From NCBI GenBank assembly GCA_964607165.1, contig CAZSIT010000033.1, forward strand, positions 1 through 25,059: 25,059 bases of DNA, read 5' to 3'. Source of the DNA: DSPP01 sp964607165. GTDB lineage: Bacteria; Zixibacteria; MSB-5A5; DSPP01. The notes under the pieces are model-generated. The model was not told the DNA's origin and made no database searches. It saw nothing but the letters and a program-made list of their open reading frames with translations. Made by a program: the position numbers and the translations under genes. Shown piece after piece: positions 15,411-22,442 of the stretch (within the stretch, counting starts at the first letter, position 1; each line of letters opens with the position of its first letter).

Positions 15411-16283
15411 TCATCCTTTACGGGAAAGGCAGGGACAGGGAATGCTGAAAAGAGACGGCCTTTGGGACTTGGAAAATCGATACAGCCGCAGGAGTTCGTA
15501 AACCGTTTGCGGAATTCCAGTTTTTACAGACAAACCCAGTTTCCGCGCCTGCTGCACGGTAATGGGTGAATCGTGGTTTAGATATCCACCCGTCAAAAAG
15601 TCGGCCGCTTTTTTTGCCTGAATGGCAGTCATCTTTGGTTTTAAAAGCAATTGAATAAATCGGCTCATCTGCACCAGCGCCTTTCTGGCTACTTCTGAAG
15701 CGATAAAAATATCATCTCCGACATACTGGATGCCTTTTTTTCTCACCACGTTCAGCAGGGTGGGAGCTGAAATTCCTTCCACTTGTGGGTCAAGAGGACC
15801 CAATACGCTGTGCACGTCCATTAAGATTTCATCGGCGGCCAGTGCAATCAGAGTGCCTCCCGACATCGCATAATGGGGAATTATCACGGTGACTTTTGCT
15901 TCGTGGTCGCTCAAGGCCATCGCAATCTGTTCGGCGGGCAAAATTAAACCGCCGGGCGTATGAAGGAGCAGGTCAATATCCCGGTTGGAAGGGGTATTGC
16001 GGATTTGGTCTAAAACATTTTCAGCATCTTCAATGGTAATAAACTCCGACTTTCCACGCATTTTACTTCGGTGAATCATCGTAATCAATCGGGTTTTTCT
16101 TTCGCCCTCCAGTTTTTCCACCAGCCCTTTTTCTCTCATTTCCCCTGTTGGCGTTCCGGTTCGCTTATTATAAAAACTCACCAAACATCCCTGGCAACAG
16201 AAGGAAAGCACTTCCTCCGGTGACTTCACCTGCAACCCTTCGGCCTCCTTTACTTCCATTCCACAGTTTCTGCAGGTCATCAT
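15411..16283 (-). CDS. Clp-fold SDH-type serine proteinase fused to an N-terminal TRASH metal site
   Basis: 290 residues from ATG 16283 (a second ATG follows at once). Residues 4-33 hold Cys4-x2-Cys7, then 21 residues, then Cys29-Cys30-x2-Cys33. C-x21-C-x3-C fits the TRASH metal-sensing pattern, and FCCQGC resembles the front of copper P-type ATPases. From about 65 on it is an SDH/SppA-like Clp-fold serine protease: IDLLLHTPGGLILPAEQIA, VIIPHYAMSGGTLIALAADE with the likely nucleophile Ser141, and LGPLDPQV. Usual family members carry an N-terminal membrane helix instead of a Cys domain. It follows the pseudo-kinase gene by eight bases with no clear ribosome site, so the two are probably co-translated. 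The metal and the protein substrate are unknown. Confidence 0.88.
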   Translation of the reverse strand: MMTCRNCGMEVKEAEGLQVKSPEEVLSFCCQGCLVSFYNKRTGTPTGEMREKGLVEKLEGERKTRLITMIHRSKMRGKSEFITIEDAENVLDQIRNTPSNRDIDLLLHTPGGLILPAEQIAMALSDHEAKVTVIIPHYAMSGGTLIALAADEILMDVHSVLGPLDPQVEGISAPTLLNVVRKKGIQYVGDDIFIASEVARKALVQMSRFIQLLLKPKMTAIQAKKAADFLTGGYLNHDSPITVQQARKLGLSVKTGIPQTVYELLRLYRFSKSQRPSLFSIPCPCLSRKG

Positions 16284-16291
16284 CGTACGTT

Positions 16292-17374
16292 CTATTCGGC
16301 GAGAAGTTGGGCTTTTCCCGTCCATCCATTACTGGAAGAGAGCAGTATCAACCGATTTTTTATGGGCAGGATGACATGAACGGTTTTCTCCCGGGACGTG
16401 TCGTTGGAGATAAGCAGGTTTCCCCCGTGATCGGATAAAATTCGGTCGGCAACAAACAACCCCAGCCGGGGGACATCCCTGACTACTCTTTCTCCTTGAA
16501 ACAGATGTTCGCCTTTGGCACGACGGCCGGCAGCCGCCGCTGGCGTGCAGAATCCAATCCTGATTCGACCATCCACTCGTTCTGCCACAATCTTCATTTC
16601 GTCCCCAAGGCAATGAAAGTCTAAGTAGTTTAAAATCTTATGAAAAACTAAAGACATTTTTTCCCCATCCGCCAGTACCGCTGGCAATCCAGGTTGCGGT
16701 GCAAAATGGATGCGACAGTTCCTATTCGGGACGGCGGCCCAATACAGGGCCACCGCTTTTTTCAGAAGGTCGTTCACATCGTACCGGTCCAACCGGTATT
16801 TCCCGGCGGTCTTGATGATTTCCATATCTTGCAAGAGCAGTCGGATTTTTTCGGTCTCGCCTTTAATTCGGTTTACAAAAGCCGCCCCGCCGGGGTTTAC
16901 CGGGGTCATTCTGCTCAGTGCCTCGGCCGACCCCCATATGCTATGTACGGGAGCTTTCAAACTGGCAGCCACCTGGCTCGCTATTTTACCCAGAGAGGCG
17001 GTTCGCTCCAGCCGTATCTTTTCTTCCCTTTCCCGCTTTTCCCGTTCAATAAGTTTCCCGCTTATGAAGGCTATCAAGTTAAACAGTAAAATCTCCAGCA
17101 ACTGGTCCACCTGCCCCGCAGGATTCCCGCGCCACTGGAAAATAATATGGGGCAAAAATACGAGCGATACAACCGTTGAGGTTAAAAGCCCCGTTTTTAG
17201 TCCAAACAGAAGGCTGGCTAAAATGATGGGAAGGTAATACAGCCTTTTAAAAAACCCGTGATGCATTACCAGATGAGTACTGGTCGTGTAGTGCAGGAGG
17301 GTAACCAAGGCAATGAAAGAAAAAATCGCCGCCAGTAAAAGCACCCTGGTAAACTTTTGCGAAAGATACGGCAT
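16292..17374 (-). CDS. membrane histidine-kinase-like protein without phospho-acceptor His
   Basis: 360 residues from ATG 17374. Residues 10-110 hold about four membrane helices, like the DUF4118/KdpD-type sensor region. A short coiled linker (110-125) leads to a HisKA-like segment, TASLGKIASQVAASLKAPVH: where active kinases have AHE-x-x-NP, this has A136-A137-S138 and A141-P142, so the His is replaced by Ala137 and the Glu by Ser. In the ATPase-like part the N box is poor (HKILNYLDF), the G1 DxGxG is missing, and the end RLGLFVADRILSDHGG keeps only the shape of the G2 box. It is therefore probably a pseudo-kinase. No response regulator lies nearby. It starts six bases after the Met-rich lipoprotein stop. 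Confidence 0.85.
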   Translation of the reverse strand: MPYLSQKFTRVLLLAAIFSFIALVTLLHYTTSTHLVMHHGFFKRLYYLPIILASLLFGLKTGLLTSTVVSLVFLPHIIFQWRGNPAGQVDQLLEILLFNLIAFISGKLIEREKREREEKIRLERTASLGKIASQVAASLKAPVHSIWGSAEALSRMTPVNPGGAAFVNRIKGETEKIRLLLQDMEIIKTAGKYRLDRYDVNDLLKKAVALYWAAVPNRNCRIHFAPQPGLPAVLADGEKMSLVFHKILNYLDFHCLGDEMKIVAERVDGRIRIGFCTPAAAAGRRAKGEHLFQGERVVRDVPRLGLFVADRILSDHGGNLLISNDTSREKTVHVILPIKNRLILLSSSNGWTGKAQLLAE

Positions 17375-17379
17375 TGTTT

Positions 17380-17892
17380 TCAGCCGCCCATGGTAAAATG
17401 GGATATCCAATCCTTGCCCATCATCCGGTTTTCGTTCATCATTCCAGAACCGGCTCCCATCATACCTCGCCCGATAAAAATCATATGACGGGTGTTGGGC
17501 TGCAGGGTTGAATCGGGACGGAACCGGCAGCGGTCTTTTCCGGAGTTCCATTGATAGTGCCCCGGCACAGACATCCCATGCATCCACTGCATCATCCGGG
17601 AATAATCCATAGAAGAGTGCATACCGGCCAGCGAGTCCATCACCGCCAGCATTGCCTCTCCCCCCAGCAAACAGAAGTTGGCGTAAACCGAGCCGGTATC
17701 CATCGGGCCGGAGAAAACCAGTTCGATGGTTTCCGCCGGCAAAACGTTTATCGCGCCGTCCACAGGGCTTACGGACAAAAGGGTCGGCCGTGTGCCGGAA
17801 CCGGACATCATTGGCGAATCGTCCGAGCATCCCCACAGCGCTGCAAACAGAATCACGCCAAACCCTAACCACATAAAGGTCTTTGTTCTCAC
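17380..17892 (-). CDS. Met-rich lipoprotein with Ig-like (SbsA/Big_5) domain
   Basis: 170 residues from GTG 17892, with AGGAGGAG upstream overlapping the stop of the previous gene. Signal peptide with lipobox ALWGC (lipid Cys22). The region PTLLSVSPVDGAINVLPAET followed by IELVFSGPMD is the typical opening of an Ig-like domain of the SbsA/Big_5 type. The rest is unusual: 21 Met in 170 residues, in clusters such as MMQWMHGM, GMMGAGSGMM and RMM, with His nearby. Met/His clusters bind Cu(I) and Ag(I) in periplasmic proteins (CopA/PcoA, CusF), so this is likely a copper-binding or buffering lipoprotein. That role is inferred from composition and the operon. Confidence 0.85.
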   Translation of the reverse strand: MRTKTFMWLGFGVILFAALWGCSDDSPMMSGSGTRPTLLSVSPVDGAINVLPAETIELVFSGPMDTGSVYANFCLLGGEAMLAVMDSLAGMHSSMDYSRMMQWMHGMSVPGHYQWNSGKDRCRFRPDSTLQPNTRHMIFIGRGMMGAGSGMMNENRMMGKDWISHFTMGG

Positions 17893-17901
17893 TTTCTCCT
17901 C

Positions 17902-18558
17902 CTATTTTTTCACGAGAGTCATTCCACAAATTGGGCAGTCGCCCGGTTTATTCCTCACGATTTCCGGATGCATCGGGCAGGTGTAAATTTCCTGTCCCTG
18001 CACATCCTCGCTTTTTGGTTTCTCAAACTCGTAGGTAAAACCGACCGAATGTTCCTGACCGTCCGCTTTAAAACTGGCCAGAACCACGTATTCTCCCGGC
18101 TTGTCAAAATTCAGATAACAGCAATAGTGATTGTCCATCCAGTCCCAGGGTTTTGTGGTTTCCTTCTTGTCCACTAGATTGATTAGCTTGAGCTTCAACG
18201 GAACGTCCGAAAGCCTCTCACCGGTTTCTCCGTCGCTTATTACGGCGGCCAAGTGGTGGGTAGCATCCTTGCCGGCCATCATACCTTCGTGTTTGGCGAC
18301 TTCCTCGTCCTCCATCTCCCTTGCCACCTTTAGAAACTCATCCTTTTCTACAATGTTGAAACTGATGCCATAGCCATCCACTGAATAATTTTTAACCACA
18401 CCGTGTGACATTCGAGGCGCTTGGTGTTCGCTTTGATGTTGCTTGGGGGAATGTTGATGTCCTCCCCCAGAACCGCCCATACCACACTGGGCCCATACCC
18501 GGCCGCCTAATACCCAGGGTCCAACTAAAAACAACAGGGCTAAGAAAACCTTTTTCAT
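17902..18558 (-). CDS. exported protein with His-rich N-terminus and C-terminal heavy-metal-binding domain
   Basis: 218 residues. Signal peptide 1-23 (ending VWAQ), then a His-rich segment (GGGHQHSPKQHQSEHQ). The middle part (about 50-185) is a beta-rich domain (KLKLINLVDKKE, LNFDKPGEYVVLASFKADG) like periplasmic metal-resistance proteins of the YtkA/FixH kind. The last 27 residues are a heavy-metal-binding domain: CPMHPEI and CPICGM. Start ATG 18558 has GGAGG six bases upstream. It stands between the DUF5676-like protein and the Met-rich lipoprotein in one operon, and should act in the periplasm as a copper-binding protein. The middle-domain name is tentative. Confidence 0.85.
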   Translation of the reverse strand: MKKVFLALLFLVGPWVLGGRVWAQCGMGGSGGGHQHSPKQHQSEHQAPRMSHGVVKNYSVDGYGISFNIVEKDEFLKVAREMEDEEVAKHEGMMAGKDATHHLAAVISDGETGERLSDVPLKLKLINLVDKKETTKPWDWMDNHYCCYLNFDKPGEYVVLASFKADGQEHSVGFTYEFEKPKSEDVQGQEIYTCPMHPEIVRNKPGDCPICGMTLVKK

Positions 18559-18570
18559 ATCATCCTCCGT

Positions 18571-18840
18571 TCAATTTGCTGACCGATTAGAAAAGCGGTT
18601 ATAAAGCCAAGCGCCGGCGCCAAAAACTAAAGCCGCTCCAGCAAACCAGCACACAAGGCTTCCCACAAAGCTTCCCCAAGTGAGCCGGTAAGGTAAACTG
18701 GTTAAATCCAGATGAGTAATTGAACCAAAGAAGGCCTTAGCGGCATCCGGGGCAATGACCACAAAGAAAGCGCATAAGACTGAAAGTATCGCCGCCACTG
18801 TCCCTGCGGCGGTCGCAAATGCTCTTACGTTCAACTCCAT
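18571..18840 (-). CDS. small DUF5676-like membrane protein
   Basis: 89 residues with two membrane helices (about 8-30 and 55-82). The opening MELNVRAFATAAGTVAAILS resembles the short membrane proteins called DUF5676, which often occur beside copper-export genes. The ribosome site AGGAGGTGA is strong, and the next gene follows after 12 bases. Function is unknown; a support role for the metal system is inferred from position. Confidence 0.75.
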   Translation of the reverse strand: MELNVRAFATAAGTVAAILSVLCAFFVVIAPDAAKAFFGSITHLDLTSLPYRLTWGSFVGSLVCWFAGAALVFGAGAWLYNRFSNRSAN

Positions 18841-18893
18841 TTTTTACTTCACCTCCTTTAAAAGTAGGGCACTTCGACAGGCCTTCCCTGAAA

Positions 18894-19112
18894 TCAAGCT
18901 GTTTTGGTTTCACTTGTGCCTTGCCTTTCCAAAGTGCCACCAAGCAGAAGCGCGTATTCGCCGGTGGTCTCATTGAGAGATTGAACCAGAACTTTGTTAA
19001 CGGTTGAGCTTAACACCAAACGAGCCAAGTTCCGAGCCAGTTCCAAGCGGGAACCGGTAGAAAGTTCAATCCCACGCAAACTCCAGGGCGTATAAAGCTC
19101 AATATCTTTCAC
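18894..19112 (-). CDS. small unknown protein, possible first gene of the copper operon
   Basis: 72 residues from GTG 19112, with a possible ribosome site in GGATGGGTGAG. Not recognised. It is soluble, with a likely helix-strand core (RLELARNLARLVLSST, NKVLVQSLNETTGEYALLLG) and a Ser/Thr-rich tail. The coding look is fair but not decisive. It lies in the leader of the island, 53 bases before the DUF5676-like gene, so it could be a real first gene or a chance frame in a long 5' leader. Confidence 0.42.
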   Translation of the reverse strand: MKDIELYTPWSLRGIELSTGSRLELARNLARLVLSSTVNKVLVQSLNETTGEYALLLGGTLERQGTSETKTA

Positions 19113-19289
19113 TTCTCACCCATCCCCTACGTTCTGTAACCGGTTGGACGAAATTTCATGGCGAAGACGAAGCAGGCAAAAAACCTGCCAGAACAAAGAT
19201 TCGCACAAAAAATTCTTCTATCCCATTGATTAATATATTTGTGCTTCCACCGACAACATCCGATCATAGACACGAAAAGCACCCCATAC

Positions 19290-19305
19290 TGTAGCATTTG
19301 CTACA
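19290..19305. promoter_or_regulatory. palindromic operator upstream of the copper island
   Basis: TGTAGCA-TT-TGCTACA, a perfect 7+2+7 palindrome in the 446-base space between the minus-strand copper island and plus-strand pntAA. It is almost the same as the cusC operator. No regulator gene is in the window. The rest of 19113-19510 holds no gene or RNA that I can see. Confidence 0.6.
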
Positions 19306-19517
19306 CGGAAAAGCTTCAGTTGCTTACAAAGAAAGCGGATTGAAAGGTTTCACTGACTCTGCTCAAATAGCGATTTACCAAAAGGTGAACGGCATCAAGC
19401 AGGTGGCGAAGTTGAATTTTCAGTGTGGGGTTTCAGCCAATATTAAAATATCACATTAATCCGCTCCGCCGTCAAGGAAAAAGTGGAATTTTTGACCCCC
19501 CCGTTTTCACTTGTTAG

Positions 19518-19545
19518 TTGCGCAGCGTTCTTTTCCGATTATATT
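19518..19545 (+). promoter_or_regulatory. putative promoter of pntAA
   Basis: A clear TATATT (19540-19545) in an ATTATATTGG context 13 bases before ATG 19559, with a poor -35 (TTGCGC at 19518). No Shine-Dalgarno site precedes the ATG, so the message would have a leader of about 7 bases. Confidence 0.4.
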
Positions 19546-19558
19546 GGCCGCCCTGATT

Positions 19559-20707
19559 ATGCGAATTGGAGTGCCAAAAGAAACAGCGCCAGGCGAGACG
19601 CGCGTGGCGCTGGTTCCGGAAACCGTGGCGAAGATCACAAAAGCCGGGCTCCAAGTGGTTGTGCAGGCGGGCGCCGGCAATCTTGCTCATTTCCCGGATA
19701 AGGCGTATGCGGAAGCCGGAGCCACCCTTGCGCCGGACGCGCCCGAGACGTTTAAGGGAAGTGATATAATCGCGAAGGTGCGCGAGCCGATGATAGACGA
19801 GAAAACCGGCAAACACGAAGCCGACTTGGTGCCCGAAGGAGCGGTCTATATTTCCTTTTTAGGGCGCGACCGGAATTCTCCCGCCGTGCAGAAGCTAAGC
19901 GGGCGCCGGGTTACCGCTTTTTCGATGGAGATGATTCCGCGTACCTCGCGGGCGCAAAAGATGGATGCGCTTTCTTCTATGGCAAGTATCGCTGGCTATA
20001 AGGCTGCGCTATTAGGCGCCGCCACTCTGGGCAGATTTTTCCCGCTTATGATGACCGCTGCCGGAACCATTGCTCCGGCAAATGTTTTTGTGCTCGGAGC
20101 CGGTGTTGCCGGCCTTCAGGCAATTGCAACCTGCCGTCGTCTTGGCGCTGTAGTCGAGGCGTTTGATGTGCGCCCGGCAGTTAAAGAAGAAGTCCAAAGT
20201 TTAGGCGGCAAGTTTGTCGGGCTCGAACTGATTGCTCAAGATGCCGTTCAAGCCGGGGGATACGCCAAAGAGCTTTCGGAGGAGCATCAGAAAAAGGAAC
20301 GGGAGCTTATTGCAACGTGTTTGAAGAAAGCGGACGTGGTTATCAGCACCGCCGCAATTCCAGGCAAAAAAGCACCTTTGCTCATTACCGAGACAATGGT
20401 GAAAGAGATGAAGCCCGGTTCGGTAATTGTGGATTTGGCCGCCGAAACAGGAGGCAACTGCGAGCTCACGTCAGCGGGGCAGAACGTGCAAAAGTATGGG
20501 GTTTTGATTATGGGACCAGTAAACTTGGTGGCCACCCTCCCTTTTCACGCCAGCCAGATGTATTCGCGCAATATTTACGCGCTCCTGCAGCTTATGCTAA
20601 ACAAGGAGGGGAAACTTAATCTGAACTTTGAAGATGATATCATTCGGGATACCTGTATTACCCGGCCGGTGGCAATGCCGATGTCGGAGGTTGCTGAAAA
20701 AGCGTAA
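19559..20707 (+). CDS. pntAA: NAD(P) transhydrogenase alpha subunit, soluble NAD(H)-binding part
   Basis: 382 residues from ATG 19559. It is domain I of the proton-translocating Re/Si transhydrogenase, which drives NADP reduction by NADH with the proton gradient. The start MRIGVPKETAPGETRVALVP is typical of the AlaDH/PNT family. SRAQKMDALSSMASIAGY (about 130-147) and the Rossmann motif LGAGVAGLQA (179-188) with the acidic residue of FDVR (202-205) are present. In-frame TTG 19511 would add 16 residues not seen in the family. The stop overlaps the pntAB start by one base (TAATG). The split AA/AB form is common in bacteria other than enterics. Confidence 0.95.
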   Translation: MRIGVPKETAPGETRVALVPETVAKITKAGLQVVVQAGAGNLAHFPDKAYAEAGATLAPDAPETFKGSDIIAKVREPMIDEKTGKHEADLVPEGAVYISFLGRDRNSPAVQKLSGRRVTAFSMEMIPRTSRAQKMDALSSMASIAGYKAALLGAATLGRFFPLMMTAAGTIAPANVFVLGAGVAGLQAIATCRRLGAVVEAFDVRPAVKEEVQSLGGKFVGLELIAQDAVQAGGYAKELSEEHQKKERELIATCLKKADVVISTAAIPGKKAPLLITETMVKEMKPGSVIVDLAAETGGNCELTSAGQNVQKYGVLIMGPVNLVATLPFHASQMYSRNIYALLQLMLNKEGKLNLNFEDDIIRDTCITRPVAMPMSEVAEKA

Positions 20708-21003
20708 TGAATATTCTCTTTGAAATCTACATTTTCCTCTTGGCAGTTTTTGTAGGGTTTGAGGTCATTTCGAAAGTTCCAGTCACCCTGCATACACCCT
20801 TGATGTCCGGCACCAATGCCATTCACGGCATTGTGATGCTGGGCGGAATGCTGGTTCTGGCAGATGCACAGGACCCGATATTGGTATGGCTCGGTTTTGC
20901 CGCCGTGGTTTTGGGGGCAATGAATCTCTTTGGCGGTTTTGTGGTAACCGACCGGATGCTGGAAATGTTCAAATCGAAAAAACCGTCCCGGAGGGAGAAA
21001 TAA
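20707..21003 (+). CDS. pntAB: NAD(P) transhydrogenase alpha subunit, membrane part
   Basis: 98 residues with three membrane helices (about 5-22, 38-52, 58-78), the usual length for the separate PntAB. HTPLMSGTNAIHGIVMLG is the conserved core of helix 2 with the Ser/Asn/His residues of the proton channel, and GFVVTDRML the conserved loop after helix 3. It starts one base inside pntAA and ends four bases into pntB. A run of six A lies at 20977-20982, close to its 3' end. Confidence 0.95.
   Translation: MNILFEIYIFLLAVFVGFEVISKVPVTLHTPLMSGTNAIHGIVMLGGMLVLADAQDPILVWLGFAAVVLGAMNLFGGFVVTDRMLEMFKSKKPSRREK
20990..20995 (+). promoter_or_regulatory. Shine-Dalgarno site of pntB, ahead of an ATA start
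   Basis: GGAGGG four bases before ATA 21000-21002. ATA overlaps the pntAB stop as ATAA. There is no ATG, GTG or TTG in the pntB frame between the upstream ATG at 20886 and residue 37. Confidence 0.55.
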
Positions 21004-22400
21004 GCCCCAAGTTTCTCTCCGACGTCGCCTATCTAACCTCGGCATTTTTATTCATCGTCGGGCTTAAATATCTAAGCCATCCGTCAAAAGCCCGGCGCGG
21101 CAATCTCTTGGCAATACTTGGAATGGCCTTTGCGATTATTGCCTCATTCATTTTTCTGTGGAGCGGCGGCGCGCCGGAAAGAGGCCTGCTTATCATAATC
21201 GGCATCCTCATTGGCGGTGTGTTGGGCACGGTCGGAGCGCGGCGTGTGGCTATCACCAATATGCCCCAGATGGTCGCCTTGCTCAACGGCTGTGGAGGCG
21301 GCGCGGCGGCCTTGATTTCGACGGTTGAATTTGTTGGTGGTAAAGCCGACAGCCCGGTCGGCTTTGGTTCAACTATTTTCGGCGCCGTCATCGGTTCGCT
21401 ATCGTTCTGGGGTTCGCTGGTTGCATTTGGCAAACTCCAGGGCTTTATGGAGCGCGCCATCACTTCGACTTTGCAGAAGCTTATTAACTTTCTTTTGCTC
21501 GTCACGCTTTTGGCTATCATCGTTTGGATTGTGATGGGAGGCGGCCCGCCTGCCTTTTATTCCTTGCTTGGTTTTTCGATGTTTTTCGGGATATTGATGG
21601 TCATTCCGATTGGCGGAGCCGATATGCCGGTGGTTATTTCTCTTTTGAACTCATTTACCGGTCTGGCGGTCGCCGCCACCGGTTTTTCGCTCAACGAGCC
21701 GGCGCTGATTATAAGCGGCACACTCGTCGGCGCATCCGGCACGCTTTTAACCCTGCTTATGTGCAAGGCGATGAACCGCTCGATCGCCAACGTTTTGTTT
21801 GCGGGTGTGGGCGGAGGACCCATAGCGGTCCCCGGCGCTGCATCAAGCGGCGGCACAGCCAAAACCGTGCGGGAAATTACGCCCGAGGATGCCGGCGTTT
21901 TACTTTCCAACATCTCTTCGCTCATCATCATACCGGGCTATGGAATGGCGGTAGCGCAAGCCCAACATGTCACACGCGAACTGGCGGATATGTTGTCGCA
22001 ACAAGGGGTGGACGTGAAGTATGCCGTGCATCCGGTGGCGGGGCGGATGCCCGGACATATGAACGTGCTTTTGGCCGAGGCCAACGTGCCGTATGAGCAG
22101 CTTTTCGACCTCGAGCAAATCAATCCCGAATTCGAGCGCTGCGACGTGGCGCTGGTCATCGGCGCCAACGACGTGGTGAATCCGGCGGCGCGCACGGATA
22201 AATCCAGCCCGATTTACGGTATGCCGATTTTGGACGCCGACCGCGCCAAGCATATCATCGTCATCAAACGCAGCCTCAATCCCGGCTTCGCCGGCATCGA
22301 CAACGAGCTTTACTACAATCCCAAAACCTATATGCTTTTCGGCGATGCCAAAGGGGCGGTAGCCAAGCTGGTCGCCTCGCTCAAAGTGGTTGCCGCTTAG
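21000..22400 (+). CDS. pntB: NAD(P) transhydrogenase beta subunit, apparent ATA start
   Basis: 466 residues if read from ATA 21000, close to the 462 of E. coli PntB. The N-terminal membrane part (PKFLSDVAYLTSAFLFIVG onwards) with about nine helices is followed by domain III that binds NADP(H): GYGMAVAQAQ, AGRMPGHMNVLLAEA, GANDVVNPAA and KRSLNPGFAGIDNELY are all intact. ISPKFLSD aligns with the normal start of PntB if the first Ile codon is read as Met. The only standard start upstream, ATG 20886, would place 38 foreign residues, encoded inside pntAB, in front of the first membrane helix. Alternatives are a -1 frameshift from pntAB at the A6 run, or a sequence error (ATG to ATA). Confidence 0.93.
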   Translation: MSPKFLSDVAYLTSAFLFIVGLKYLSHPSKARRGNLLAILGMAFAIIASFIFLWSGGAPERGLLIIIGILIGGVLGTVGARRVAITNMPQMVALLNGCGGGAAALISTVEFVGGKADSPVGFGSTIFGAVIGSLSFWGSLVAFGKLQGFMERAITSTLQKLINFLLLVTLLAIIVWIVMGGGPPAFYSLLGFSMFFGILMVIPIGGADMPVVISLLNSFTGLAVAATGFSLNEPALIISGTLVGASGTLLTLLMCKAMNRSIANVLFAGVGGGPIAVPGAASSGGTAKTVREITPEDAGVLLSNISSLIIIPGYGMAVAQAQHVTRELADMLSQQGVDVKYAVHPVAGRMPGHMNVLLAEANVPYEQLFDLEQINPEFERCDVALVIGANDVVNPAARTDKSSPIYGMPILDADRAKHIIVIKRSLNPGFAGIDNELYYNPKTYMLFGDAKGAVAKLVASLKVVAA

Positions 22401-22428
22401 GCACCCCTAAGGGGGAACCGTTTTGCGT

Positions 22429-22434
22429 TATATT
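22429..22434 (+). promoter_or_regulatory. -10 box for a leaderless FMN reductase message
   Basis: TATATT in a GTTATATTCC context, 8 bases before ATG 22443, which has no ribosome site. Transcription would begin at or next to the start codon. No good -35 is seen. Confidence 0.35.
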
Positions 22435-22442
22435 CCATTGTA

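Noticed and set aside
17375..17929. N-terminal extension of the pseudo-kinase frame to ATG 17929
   Set aside because: It runs over the Met-rich lipoprotein gene in another frame; ATG 17374 gives a normal first membrane helix and fits the operon spacing.
19190..19215. Possible terminator or hairpin (GCAGG...CCTGC) upstream of the copper island
   Set aside because: Only a 5-bp stem around an A-rich loop and no T-run; too weak to call.
20886..20999. pntB start at ATG 20886
   Set aside because: It would add 38 residues encoded inside pntAB that do not fit the membrane start of PntB.
22401..22420. Palindrome ACCCCTAAGGGGGA after pntB as a terminator
   Set aside because: The stem is about five bases with almost no loop and no T tract.
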